64,000 nucleotides of DNA from Thuidium tamariscinum (Eukaryota; Streptophyta; Bryopsida; Hypnales; Thuidiaceae), in assembly GCA_947034885.2 (NCBI GenBank), contig OX344749.2:11795501-11859500 (forward strand). The letters are read 5' to 3'. The notes under the pieces are model-generated. The model was given only the letters and a program-made list of their open reading frames with translations, was not told the DNA's origin and made no database searches. The position numbers were made by a program, and so were the translations under genes. The stretch's first letter is position 1. Every line of letters begins with the position of its first letter. This document shows, one piece after another, positions 11,958-24,100 of this stretch.

Positions 11958-12867
11958 AGGATGCACTTGTGATCACTGATTTTAAGCCTCGTTGTTCATC
12001 AATTAGTTTGTTGTCATTTTGGAACTAGATATGTATGAAAAGTTTTAATTTTCTTAAAGTTGAAATTACATGTCCTCTATACTTCACAAAAAATTTATAT
12101 ATTTTTGAGAAAAATTGATTTTATGAGAATTTTTGAAGAATAAGTGAAAAAAATAATAGAAAATAGAAAATAATCTCAAAAAATCAAAAGAATTCACAAT
12201 GTGTGTACATTACAATGAAAAGCATCATGGTGTAAACTCAATTTTTGTGTCCTATAATTAGAATGCAGGACATTGAAAGTACATCCAAAGTTCAAACTAC
12301 ATTAAAGTATTCAATGATACAAATTTTTAGAGAACTTCAATTGGAATAGAAACTATAATAGAAGACCTTTATTTCGTTAGTTGGCATCAAATTCAAAAAA
12401 TTTCATTTTTATAGAGAAATTTGGATTTACACAATTTCTCAAAATACACTAAAATGGCATATTTTGCCATCCATTTTATTTTTATACTTTTCAACTACAT
12501 GAAAACAAACATTAGTTAGACTAAAAAGTCAATTGGATATTCTTTGTAACTCAATATGAAAGGTTATAAAAAAGTTGATGAAAAAGTATTTCTAACCTCT
12601 TCTAAATTATGATCCTAGATAATCATCCCAACACCACAGAATGGTAGCAACGGTAGTCTAAGGTTAATAAAAATATATTAATATTTCACTATATTTATAT
12701 TTTATAAAGTATAAGTTTGAGCATTGCCCATCTAAATACTTGAAATTTTGGTGTCTCTTTACTTAAGAAATCTTATGTTTTGAATGACGCTTTATGAATG
12801 GGCATGTATTTTAATATAAAACACTTGTTAAAGTGGATGTCCATTAGACAAGGTGCTCCTTCTGAAC
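11958..12867. other. AT-rich intergenic DNA
   Basis: I see no gene or repeat boundary here. Confidence 0.6.
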
Positions 12868-14058
12868 CCCTTAAGGACTAACACGGTTTTGACAATGTAG
12901 GTTTTCAATGAATTCTAGTACTTTGATATTTTTTTGCACATAGATGTGAATAAATTTTTAAAATTTTAATTGTACAAAAGTATAGTTTACTTTATCTAGT
13001 ATGCATGGAATGAATTTTAGGAAATTTGGATTGTTAGATCTTTAGATTATATCAATTTTGGATGATTAACTTCATAGGCCTGAACTGTAGTTTTTTGAGA
13101 AAAAAATTAATAAAAAGATGAATAAATATTTTTTAACCTCCTCCAAAAAATTATTTGGAATCTAAAGCAAATTAATTATGTATGTTTTTATTTGAAAATT
13201 TGAAGGAAAAAAAGTCTCTCAAATTTGTACATATTTTCAAACATAAAGACTAGAAAGTCAATTCCAAGCAAATTGGATCCTACAAAATTCTCAAAAACTT
13301 ATATATGGATAAATTTCTGAAATTTGACAATATATATTATTATCTTATTTTTTGGAATACCTTAAAAAAATTTAAATCATTTTATTTATAATTTGTCATT
13401 AATTACACTTGATTGAACCTTTTATTAAAAAATTGTTAAAAACAAGAATTTCAAATTTTTTTTCAAATTTTTTTTGTTTGAGTGGATTATAGAATAGAAT
13501 TGTGTAAAAAAATGTTTTTTTTTCCATCTCTACTATTCTTTTTATGAAAAAACATTATACTTGCTCTCTTTTCCTACTAGACTAAATTCTCGATTACATT
13601 TCATAAATGAATTTTTAACTACTTCTAACATTCAAAATTAGAGAATCGAAAAATGAAAAAAGTATGTAAACTTCTTTTTGTACAAGATCTTAGTTTCCAA
13701 AATATTGAGATTTGTTTCACCCTTCCAAGAAATTACTAAGGTGGGTACACCTAAAATTGCACCTCACCTAAAAGTGCCATCTATAGTTGCTGTACATTTC
13801 TGAATTCCATTATGTACCTATTTGGCTGGAGCGCTTTTAGAAACAGACTTTGAACCTTAATAACTTTTGCATACTGTATCCAAATGCTGCGTTTTTTGGT
13901 GCATTGGAATGTGCTTTCACTTGCCAAAAAGACTGTATGAAAATTTGATTAGACGAGTAATAGTTATTAGGCACAGTACCAAAAAGTGGCACTTTTAGGT
14001 GTACCCACCTTATTGAAACTTTGGAGAGGACACATTGTGTCTGCTTAGTCCTTGAGGG
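12868..14058. mobile_element. TTAA-type element of about 1.2 kb carrying a nested MITE
   Basis: The left end CCCCTTAAGGACTAA at about 12868 pairs with TTAGTCCTTGAGGGG ending at 14058, followed by TTAA. The left flank reads TGAA instead of TTAA, so one flank has probably mutated. No open frame of useful length lies within. The MITE at 13737-14012 sits inside its right part. Confidence 0.5.
13737..14012. mobile_element. Nested MITE with AGGTGGGTACACC ends
   Basis: AGGTGGGTACACCTAAAA (from 13739) is mirrored by TTTTAGGTGTACCCACCT (to 14010), with TA on both sides. The similarity continues a little further inside (TGCACC against GTGCCA). TA flanks suggest Tc1/mariner (Stowaway-like) ancestry. 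It is non-coding. Confidence 0.7.
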
Positions 14059-14684
14059 GTTAAGCCTTTTTCTAAATAAGGGATCCTCTACCTTTTAAGC
14101 TTGAGACACCTTATTTTGCAATATTAGACATTGTCATTTACTTTGTAGAGCACCTTGCACTATAAGACAAAAATTGTAGTGCTTAACATTGTGAGCAATA
14201 GAAACAATATTAAAAGAAACAAGTTGTAGATGACATTTTAAATCTCTATGACTTGAAAACATCAAATTCAATACAAATTTGATATTTTCACATCACAATA
14301 AATACAAATATTACCCTAAACTTATTTCTCTCAACATGTTTTTCAACTCGAGAGTATAAAAAAGATGTTGTTTTTTATATTTAATAAAGAAAAATGTTCA
14401 ATATTACTAAATTGTCCCAACTCTAATATTGTACTTGATTGTAAAGATTAACGCTTCATTCCAAATATTTAACATAAAGCTTGAAGAAATAAATAAGATA
14501 AATGCTATGAATAGGGATATTTCTTCAAAATTATCATTTTTTCAAGTATTTTCTTTAGAAACTTTTAACATCTATTTTAGAATTATTTTTTGTCACTCCT
14601 AGTATCTTGGCTAATTTTGTACCTTCACTAAGAGGATAAATGAAGTTTATTAATGAAAAACATCAAAACAACTAGATGTTTAGT

Positions 14685-14874
14685 GTTGAATGGATGACAA
14701 GGTATCTTTTTGTGTGGGATAGAAGTGCAACCATTCGTATGCAGAATTTTGTATAGAAAGAGGAGATCTTCTACAATAGTTTAACTTCCAATGAACGGAT
14801 TTAGATTTTTGTATACCAATGATTTCCAAAGTACCAAAATGCATGATACTAAGGTTGCTACTTTGTCCTCTAAC
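14685..14874 (+). mobile_element. TTAA-type MITE family B, truncated copy
   Basis: This segment parallels the complete copy immediately downstream. Both carry a GAGATCTTCTACAAT block, then TTAACTTCCAA(T/C)GA, an ACCAATGATT block, an AAAATGCATGAT-like block and TTTGTCCTCTAAC before TTAA. The left terminus is not recognisable. It shares the TTAA at 14875 with its neighbour. Confidence 0.55.
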
Positions 14875-15103
14875 TTAACCCCTAAACGATGTGCAGGCTT
14901 TATTCTGATCGATGAATAAGACAAAATCTTTTGGTATAGGACAGAAATGTAGTTATTCATCCTCAGAATTAAGGGTGGAAAGAGAAGATCTTCTACAATG
15001 CTTTAACTTCCAACGAGAGCTTTTGAATTTTTTGGAACCAATGATTCCCACGGTATCAAAATTCATGATTTCCATGGCCACTAACTCGTCCTTTAGGGGT
15101 TAA
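14875..15103 (+). mobile_element. TTAA-type MITE family B, complete copy
   Basis: TTAA at 14875-14878 and 15100-15103 bracket ends CCCCTAAACGATG and CGTCCTTTAGGGG. The interior contains GAAGATCTTCTACAAT and TTCATGATTTCC, both shared with the copies at 14685, 28518 and 41721. The short open frame inside is not a gene. Confidence 0.7.
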
Positions 15104-15133
15104 GGGCTAAAGTAGAAGGCTCTTAAATGGAGC

Positions 15134-15249
15134 GGGTTCTAAAATAGTGCCCTATCTTAAATGTACAATACTTGTACATGCTTCTTTTTCATAGCCTTCC
15201 GCAATGTATTGACAATGTACATTTTAGCTAGGGCACCATTTTAGAGCCC
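15134..15249. mobile_element. Short fold-back MITE (116 bp)
   Basis: GGGTTCTAAAATAGTGCCCT at 15134 is mirrored with few mismatches by the segment ending at 15249 (AGGGCACCATTTTAGAGCCC). The arms extend about 36 bases, to ATGTAC on each side. No target duplication is clear. Confidence 0.6.
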
Positions 15250-15660
15250 TATGTCCTTTCAACTTCAAAATTTGATAACTAATTCAAAAAAGCTCAGAAA
15301 AATATGAAACGACTTGGGTTACATGTCAATTCTACTTGCCTTTCAAGGAAAATTTACTGAAAAATATTTCTAGAAGTTTTACCTCCTTGAAAATTTGTTT
15401 CAGCCCTTAGATGGTTCATTATAGGACCTCTTACCATAATGTGAGCATCATGGTTGTTTTTTTCTGGTGAAATTTCGCCAATTTGTCAGAATTCTGACAT
15501 CTGCTGATTCATCCCTCCAAAATCTGGCCTTTGTAGTGAGGGCAACAAGGGGAGAGCATGCTGGGGGTCAACTGAAGGAAAATCAATGCTGATGGCGACC
15601 ACACTCAAAGGAATAACTTGAGCCACCATCTTGAGGAAGGGACGCGGTTGCACATGGCTT
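15250..15660. other. Intergenic DNA upstream of profilin, with a dispersed repeat fragment
   Basis: 15255-15340 resembles 11420-11510 and 58390-58460 (AACTAATTC... AATATGAAACGACTTG). Base composition then shifts to GC-rich toward the profilin promoter. Confidence 0.5.
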
Positions 15661-16559
15661 GAAATGTAAGCAACACGGCTTGGGCCGGGCCCCCTCCCTC
15701 TGGGAACGCGCCCACCCCGGGGAACGGAAGTGGTGCACATGGGCGCCACCTGGTCACCGGAGCCCCCGGTCAGATCCGACGATCCATGGCCCCGTCACCA
15801 TCTTCTAGACGGCTCGATCCATCACCAGCGCTCCGAGCCTCCCTTCCCGTCCTCACCTGCCACTCTCGTTGCCAACCCTAATTGCTCTGTTCTCGGTCTC
15901 TTGCTATTTCAGACCCCGCTCTGCTCTCCGTCCCCGATCACACATCGCATCTCTCATCTGGTGAGTGAGTGCCTCGCCATACCCTGCTCTGGCTTGTTCT
16001 CTTCCCACTCGCCTTTTCTTTTTCGTCATTTCGTGTTCGACTTGGGTTATGTGCTGTTGACTTTCGTCGTGGGGGCGCTTGGGCTTGGCCAAGTGTCGAG
16101 GTGCGTTTCGGTTGCTTGCCGGTAGGTTTTCACGAGTGTGCGGGCTCCGTGTCGGATTTCTGTTATCTGGGAAATTGTTTTCGGTGGGATCTGTTCGATT
16201 GTTGGTTGGTGTGCGTTTTCCGGGTTTTGCTGTTGGAGTCTGTTTGGGTGGGGAGTCTGATTTTGGATCGAGCGTTTTGGGGGTGTTGATGTTTGAGCTC
16301 GATATGGCTTGATGAGCATGGAGCTGGAATGGACGTGGTTTTTGCTCGGATTGGAGAGTTTGGGAATGGTGTGGTGGATTCTTGTTGTTTGTTACCTTTC
16401 GTTTTGTTGACGTCTATGTCGATTTTTTTTCGCGATTTTGGATTTGGGCGGTGCTGTAGTGGTTGTTTGGTGGAAATGTTCTTACGAATTTTATTGGATA
16501 CAGTTGTTGCGAGCAGAAGCTTGGACGTGTTTAGCGGGGGGTGAAGGAGAGCAGCAGCC
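15661..16559 (+). promoter_or_regulatory. Profilin promoter and 5' leader with probable leader intron
   Basis: A sharp GC- and CpG-rich island follows AT-rich DNA. A strong donor, CATCTG/GTGAGTGAGT, lies at 15961. Downstream the sequence is T/G-rich like an intron, with acceptor candidates GCGAGCAG (ends 16516) and GAGCAGCAG (ends 16557) just before the ATG. Leader introns are common in plant actin-cytoskeleton genes. The transcription start was not located. The overlapping open frames on both strands here are by-products of high GC. Confidence 0.5.
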
Positions 16560-17868
16560 ATGTCTTGGCAGTCGTATGTTGATGACCACTTGATGTATGA
16601 GATTTCGTCAGGTCACTCCCTGACATCTGCTGCCATTATTGGCCTTGACGGAAATGTTTGGGCTCAGAGCGCGACCTTCCCTACGGTACGGACACTTTTC
16701 TGAGAACTTTGTATCTTCTGAATCGGCTGAGATCTTTAGGTGTGGATTTGTTAAATGCTTACTAGAGGGTTTATGAGCCTTGATCAATGAGATGATATGA
16801 AGTTGACTGCCGATCCAAGCGTCACTGGTTTTGGCAATCCCTTATCATAGTGAAGGTGAAAGTACTTTGGTTGTTATCCAATTCTTTGTATCCGATTGCC
16901 TTTATTATGTACCACTATCAGCAATGGAAGCTGAAACGGAAAGCATCGTTCTATATCTTACACTCGCCAGTACTTTCAGCAATTAAAACTAATACATGCA
17001 TATTAATTACCTAATGAAGGCAGCTTATTAGCTTTCTCTTGTCAAGAAATGAAGCGTGGCCGTCAACGTTTTTCTAGATTCAAGCAACTAACCATTTATT
17101 CATTTCGTAATTTTCCACTGAACGTAAATCACTAAACCTGGATGTCTATTTGTATCTGGTTACACAGTGTAAGTGCTTACGTTTAATTGCTCTGATCGTG
17201 AGTGCGGGTGATATATTTGCTCCCGAATTTCTCTGCTGTAATGCAACCTGTATCTGGTGATCTCTGTCATTACGCGCATTGCCTTTTCTCACCAAGAGCG
17301 TTGTCAGTTTGTGGGTCTTCTCTAGAGATCATTAGGTTTTCCTGCTCATATCTTATTCCAGCGAGTTGTACCTGCAGTTGAGCGTGCAGGAGATCGAGAA
17401 ACTAAACAATGGTTTTGAAGAGAACAGTGTGCTGCCCCAGAACGGGTTGTTTCTGGGAGGACAGAAATACATGGTCGTGCAAGGAGACCCAGGCATAGTT
17501 GTTCGTGGAAAAAAGGTATGCTGCGCTCGGATTATTAGTATGGACTTTTTCTAGAGAGGAATAGAAAAGCATTTAAATGGCTGCATGGATATTCTCTCCG
17601 TGAAATATCCGATGTTAATCAAAAGACCGAATGATCATTTTCAAATTTAGGTGGATCGACGAGGTCAGCATCTTCTTTCTTTTAGCACCTGCTAACTTTC
17701 ATTTGACATAGAATGCTACTTTCGTTTTGATAGGGTCCAGGAGGCACCTGCGTGAGGAAGACCAATAGCGCATTTGTCATCGGTATTTACGATGAGCCCG
17801 TCCAGCCCGGCGAATGCAACGTTGTTGTGGAGAAGCTTGGCGATTACCTGTTTGAGCAGGGGATTTAA
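16560..17868 (+). CDS. PRF: Profilin, actin-monomer-binding protein
   Basis: Three exons, 16560-16685, 17378-17515 and 17734-17868, all in phase 0, encode 132 residues, the usual plant profilin length (131-134). The N-terminus [12 protein letters not shown] is the plant profilin signature. [14 protein letters not shown] and the C-terminal [18 protein letters not shown] are equally diagnostic. The acceptor for exon 2 is taken at CTGCAG/TTG (17378): it restores the normal spacing between the FP motif and the following helix. An upstream AG (ending 17365) would add four residues. Profilin binds G-actin, poly-proline (formins) and phosphoinositides in the cytosol and controls actin assembly. [13 protein letters not shown] and the RGKKGPGG loop of the actin/PIP2-binding face are present. 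The gene looks intact. The first intron is long (692 bp). Confidence 0.95.
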
Positions 17869-18643
17869 ACCGGGAATTCAGATAGTCATGGATTCCAGAC
17901 TCTTGAGCTTTTACTTCTATCCTCTGAAATTGTTTGTCGATGTTCATCAGTGCAATCCGAGACTTTCTAGTTCAACGAAAGAAAACTAGAGTAATAGTGG
18001 GTTGGAGCTGTATCGAGATGTTGTGTTGGGGATAAAATGTCACGGTCCTGCTCGAGGAACAGTGGAATGGTGTTTCACTGGATGTCGATTAGATGAATAG
18101 CGCCTAGGGTGCTGCTAGGCTTGCCTTGTTTTGACATGTTAGTCCTGTTCGGAAACCTACGATGAGAGGTGACGTTTGTGTTATTGAATACCCTTTTGGT
18201 AGGTTGGCTTTCGTGAAGCTTCTTTTGATCCGTCAGAAAATATGCGAGGGTGTGTGTACTCTTTGCCAAGGACACTAGTTTTTATATAACTTTGCTCTTC
18301 TAGTGTAAAAAACTTCTGCTGCTTGGTTTTCTGCGGTGCATACAGCAGGTTCAGTACAAGAAAAAAAGCTGAAAAAAAGAATTGTAACAAATTGGAAATT
18401 TTTGCACCGGAAGGTTGAAAGAAATGCAATAGCAAGTAGACCAAGTACAGTCACTGAGGTACGAGAACACAGTAGCAGGGCGTTTCAGTTACGATGTTGG
18501 TTCGAATACTCTAGAATCATGTTCTCTAGATTGTAAACGACTCGTATAAGACTGTTGCCATCACTCCCGTGAGGGATAGTTGTGAAATGTGTTCTGCTAA
18601 CTAAACTCCTGTATCGACAATGAATTGGGTGAGCAATCAACAC
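17869..18643. other. 3' flank of profilin
   Basis: Presumed 3' UTR and intergenic sequence. No further gene is supported, and the short open frames on either strand have no recognisable content. Confidence 0.5.
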
Positions 18644-19056
18644 TAAGAGCATCCCCATGCCTGTGCTTTAAAGGGCTCCAAATTGATTATATGGAGTGTT
18701 TGCCTTGTGAAACTGCCCCATGCCAGGCACTTCAAACCAAATATTTACCCAGCAAAAACTTCAAAGTAACAACCACACTCTGTTGTTGTGTTTCTTCAAT
18801 GTGGCTCACTAAATCTCGATTTCCTCAATCTAGCACACCTTTAGAGAATTTTCAGCCATTGGGAGTTTGGAGGCCCAACACTCAGCTTGACACCTTGCAT
18901 TGGCTTGATAAAGGTAGTTTTTTTACTTGGGGGATGTGTTTAGTGAGTCTATTTGGAGTGTTGGCATGGGGCATGAAGCACTTCCACCAACCATGAACCC
19001 ATGTCAAAACTCATTTGATGCCCCTGTTTGAAAGTTGTGACATGGGGATGCTCTAA
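18644..19056. mobile_element. PIF/Harbinger-type (Tourist-like) MITE, 407 bp
   Basis: GAGCATCCCCATG starts at 18647 and its reverse CATGGGGATGCTC ends at 19053. The 3-bp direct repeat TAA flanks both sides (18644-18646 and 19054-19056). The TWA target and GAGCATC-type ends fit Tourist-like elements. The 123-codon open frame that overlaps it reads through the terminal repeat and is not a gene. Confidence 0.75.
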
Positions 19057-19309
19057 GATAGTAGCGACTATTTAAGCCTACCTTACTTATCATAGACATT
19101 AGTACATATTTCAAACAATATGTTAGTTCCTAGATAGTAGTTGCATTTAGAACATAGTAGCTATTAGAGCTGACTACTTTAAGATAGCTGACCTATATTG
19201 AATCACTAAAGCAATTATGCATAGTTAGAGTGTAGTTTTTTTTATTGCAAAATTTTTCCCATATATAGGAATAGAATTTGGACATTGAAATGTAGTATAG
19301 AAAATACAT

Positions 19310-19822
19310 GCATTGACGTTTTAATTTATAAAAAATAGGAAAAGAAATTTTAAACAAAACAAAAAATTGTCCATTTGAGAAGACTTCTTGGTGATGAGGT
19401 TCAACAAAAAAAATGAGTTCAAAAACACTTTTAATGATTAGAAGTGTGTGCATGAGGGACACCTGTTTGCACTAATGTAGTGGTCATAAAATTATGTTTT
19501 TTTAGATTTCCTTTGGCAGGGATATGTCTACCTACTATGAAAACATACCATAAAAATTTCAACTAAAAATCATTAATTTCAACTACTCAATAGTATTAAA
19601 AATCTCTAATTTTGAAAGTATGACAAATTAACAAAAATAACTTATAAATATAAAATGATTTTTAAATTTTTTTGAAAAATATAGAATATAAATGCAATAA
19701 AAAATTATAGAAATAATTTTTTGTTTTGGGCATTGGATTCATCAATCAAAAGTTATGGCTTTAGACAAGAGTCAAGTTTGCAAAGTGTTACAGAAGTGGA
19801 TGCCCTTTCTTGCAATGATCCT
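19310..19822. repeat. Repeat R, copy 2 (lacks the hAT insertion)
   Basis: 19313-19379 aligns with 44183-44249. The site CATTTGAG at 19372-19379 occurs once and is followed by AAGACTTCTTGGTGATGAGG. In the 44-45 kb copy the related sequence GAAAGTTGATTTTGATGAG follows the second CATTTGAG. The right end at about 19807-19822 (TTTCTTGCAATGATCCTA) matches the terminus at 45778. The left boundary is unclear. Confidence 0.6.
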
Positions 19823-21130
19823 AAGACCTATTGGTTGTAGTTTAAAGTGCTTGTAGAACTCCCAAAATCTGCAACCACAAGAAACTACGTATTGTTAGTC
19901 CTCCAAGTAAACCCTAGAAACATTCCCACTCAACTTTCAGTGACTAAAACTACAGAATCCAAATCGTAAGCAAAGAACATGAATGCAACATAGAGAACTG
20001 AATGTGCCCTCCATCCACAACTGAAAATCCTACATTGAAACAAAAGAGCTAGATTCAAGAAGAATTCACCAACATCTTGGTTGATGTACTTGAGAGATCC
20101 AAGTTTGTTGGGTTGTTTCACAATTCTCCAAGTCCGGCCTTGAGATGCATATAGCCATAGGCAACTCCAGAATTTCACTCAACTTTGTAAGGTGGACATC
20201 GCTTAAACATTCGAGCGGTGCTAAGCGAATCTCCTCATTCAACAATAGTTGAGGGAGCAACCAAGAATTGCCAATTTTGTCCCAACTACTCCATTGATGG
20301 TGCAATCTTTTTACAATTTCTGAGAGCATTAGATCTCACAATGAAACCTCCATAGCCAACCATGGCTAAAAACAACTTAGAGTGCAAGCCTATAACATGG
20401 AGCAACACATACATTGCTTTAGATTATGAAGCATGTGACACTCAAGTCAAAATCACTTTCAAAAACCTGAAATGGCTGTGGCCATGGAGAAGGTTGACAA
20501 AAAATATGGCAAACTACATTCAAAGCAGTAGTACATGGGACACAATAGAAGAAAATCTATCTTGAACTTTGAAGATCATATACTGAAGACTTTAGGTGTT
20601 AGAAACTCACCAATACAGACTTAGCTGCTGTGTTGCAAAAATAGCATTGCAATTGACTCCCCTACCATGTTAGAATATTGCAATGATAGAAGACATAGTA
20701 CAATACAGTACATCCACACAAGCCAAAATCCACTCCAAAATCTGAAAATATTTCATCAAACACGAGCTTTACAAACTACTATCACAACCAACCCTTTGTA
20801 ATGGAAGAAATGACACATTGAAATTTTCTCGCCTCTGAATCTTGATTTCAAAATATAGTGGCACATGCAGTACTAAAAAACTCAAATACAAACAAAGTCA
20901 CTTCTACCTGAGCCCATCACAAAGCCTTAAATACAAAAAATTGTACAACCCATTTTGAACTGAGAGGCTCATTGTATAGCCAAGCTCTCCCTCAGGTTTT
21001 TTTAAACATTGCAATCTATCACAAGCCCACAAAAAACTCAATCTCTAGATTTTCTCACCTGACTTCATATTGAATTCATAGAAATTGTGAAATGACTCCA
21101 AATGCATAATCAATCATAGCAAGGACAAAC
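19823..21130. other. Intergenic DNA 3' of the degenerate minus-strand gene
   Basis: No coding frame is supported. It may contain an intron and 3' end of the element on the minus strand: the exon ending at 21131 stops at AG/GTAAGTTT, a good donor. Confidence 0.4.
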
Positions 21131-24100
21131 TTACCTTTGGTTTTGGACAAATTCAGCTAAAGAATTAGCGTCCACCTCATCTAAAGTGAAAAGTTTAGTA
21201 CTTGCTAAATAATCCAAAGAAACCGTAGAAATAATTGAATCAATGTCAATCCAAACACAATCACTTTCCACATACCTATACTTGTGATGCCCGGAATGTT
21301 TTTGGAACCAATGCATGTATACCATTGTAGTTGGCAATGTTGTTTCTTTGCCACCATTTTGAATAGCCCTTTTCATTAAATCAATCGGCTGCCTACAAAT
21401 GCCCTACTTGGTACCCACCTTGATCCTCATTTTCCGGCCCCTTCCAATACAAAACGTGCCATTTGTTAATCCATAATTTATAGCAGCTGGTTTACCTTTA
21501 GTTCTTTTCCTAGCTGTCCTCACTGTTGATCCAATACCTCTCATATCTTTGAAATACACACCTATGTCACATTCTAAACCTAGGAGCATGGAGGTGGTGG
21601 ATGAATAGACAGTAAGGTAATTATTTGAGTTATTAAAGTAAATTGAATTTTTCATGCGAGTTAGTCTATCTTTGGATAGATACGGATTTCCATTCAACTA
21701 ACTGATAAGAGTAGATTTGTAAATAGAGCGACCTTGAAATGTAACAAATGAAACAACTTTTTTTGATAGGGATGAGGAAGATATTTGTTGTTTCTGGTCG
21801 TTGAATAATTTTTGGAACACATATTGAGTCTCTTCTTCTAACGTAGGCAAGGAAGTCAAGTCCTCTCCATCAATGTCATCTTCAAAAACATCATTAGGGT
21901 TAGAATTAGTCCCTGATCTTTTCAAATCGCTGGAGTTTTCCAATCTGGCAGTTCACATTCTGCATCTCCATCCAAGCTTAGTTGTGGAACTAGTGGCAGT
22001 TGATAAGCCAAATTTGAAGGATCCTCCTTCTCAAGCTTCCAAGGTATCAAGAACCACAACTTGTTGGGAGCGGAAGCTTGATTGGAGGGCGCCATATTTA
22101 GAACTCAAAGCATGGATTATGCCTCTTTCAATCCTTCTTTCAAAGCTACCTCAATTTCTACATTTGATGCAACCAAAAAATAGTCTCCTAAATTAGCCTC
22201 AACTTCACCTTCACGTAGGAGATGTAGATTAGACTAGATGTTTTCCACTTTATTGTGAACTTGACTAGATTTCAAGCCATTGTCCCCATACTCCACGCTG
22301 GACAGACAATTCAAAGTATTAGCAGTATTCACAAGCTCATGAAAATCGTAAAAACACTCTATGCCGTTTATACCTCTGATTTTTGAGAAGAAGATTTCAC
22401 AGCAGTCGCTATGGCTCACAAAGTTTTGGGAGGCATTGAATTTGACAGAGTTGTTTCCTATGGCATGATTTCCATGTATAAACCACAGCTTCCATAGTCT
22501 GAAGAAAAATGAAACCGTAGTTGCTAGCACAATTCTAATGTGAATGTCAAGAACTTTGGAAGCAAAAATATCAATGTAATCACCATAGATCTGCAAGTAC
22601 ATCTCTGTACCAACTACCAAGGATACGCTCACAGTGTGCCTCTGCAGAATTTTGCATTGCTGCCAAATATTTTTGAATTTTTCTTTGGCACATGCATTGC
22701 GCTAACGCCCAATTCTGCCGGTCCTTCCACTGAACATCTTTAAGTTTCAGGCTATACTGATCAAATGTATACTAGTTGTAAAGCATTCCTAAATGAATAT
22801 GGAAAACTCCATCTTCTCCAAGTTACAAAGTTTTTATAGGAGAGTCTAGCGGATTTATCAACTTCTTTCCATTGTGAATCCAATCTTGGTTGTTAAGTTT
22901 GGTGCACCTTCCTTGCTCACCAATTGACATTGTGAGCAACCAACCCTCCCACGCATGCTCTGAAACACTTCGGTAGTCGTTCAACATCAATTGGCATCTT
23001 CTATTGTCCCCATCACTTACATGTCCGATGATTGGATCTACTACAGTCTTGCACTCTTTCTGCCACATTTTTTTGATTTTCTTCCATTGCTACTTCACCC
23101 ATGAAGCATCAAAGCAGTTGCAAGTACAAGTCACCATAAGTACAAGTCTAGGTAAACTACAATCAAGGGAATTTACCATTATGATCCTTACAAAAGCTCT
23201 CTTGTAATTACAACGAAAGCCATCCAAAATGTTATTGTATCCAGAGTCCATAATGCCCCCTACCAACTTGTAGTTAGATACACAAACGTGATCCTCGTTG
23301 GGACCACATAATCCAATTAATGCATCAAGACGATGATCCCAAGCAATCTTGCCTTTCACCTTAGCTTTGTCCTTAGCAAAGATAACTAACACCGGACCAA
23401 CAATTCCATGAGCCTCTTTAGCATGTGCATAGATTTGAGCGACACTTTTGAAAATGTTCGCATATTCTCTCAGAATGAATTGGACACCCTTCTGGTTCAA
23501 CCTTTTAGTCGTATTGTAATTTGGACCACAAAAATTTAGAGAAAACAAGTCATACATGCACCTACCTCCATACATTTTTATAGCATGTGAGAAAGCTATA
23601 GAGTTATTGGACCAATGAATTCCTTGTTTCTTTCAGTTTAGGTTGCTAGTCACATCTCTCAAAAAATCCAACAGAGCTGGTTTTCCCCTCATCGCCCCTA
23701 TCCTATGATCCGTGATTATATTTGTGCAAAATTTGTGAACTTTGTGTTGGTCAGATGCTCGTTGAGCAGATTCTTTCAATGTCGGCCAACTTACGCAATT
23801 CTAGCCCTTACCGCTAAATGACGCATGTGTTCATGTCTATGCGTTTTCACTAATAGATGGGAGTGGGCACTCAATTCTAGAACAGATAAGTAACCAGCTT
23901 GCCTACGTGCACTAGTACCCCTCAACCTCCATTTTTCTACAGTATGCTCTTCCCGGACTACTTGTAATCTAAAATCAAATTTAGAGACAATAGATTCACA
24001 CATTGAGCAAATGAAGTTAGGAAAGGGCTCACTAGAGCAAGAGAACCTTTTTGCATGACTTATGCTTGCAATCCCCCTTCACGGAAATCAAATCCCCTTC

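Noticed and set aside
11714..12028. 104-codon plus-strand frame
   Set aside because: It spans a TTAA-flanked MITE including both terminal repeats, so it is a chance frame.
15730..16561. Multiple frames on both strands upstream of the profilin ATG
   Set aside because: This is a GC-rich promoter and probable leader intron, and no domain is recognisable.
18625..18996. 123-codon plus-strand frame
   Set aside because: It crosses the terminal inverted repeat of a Tourist-like MITE and has no protein features.
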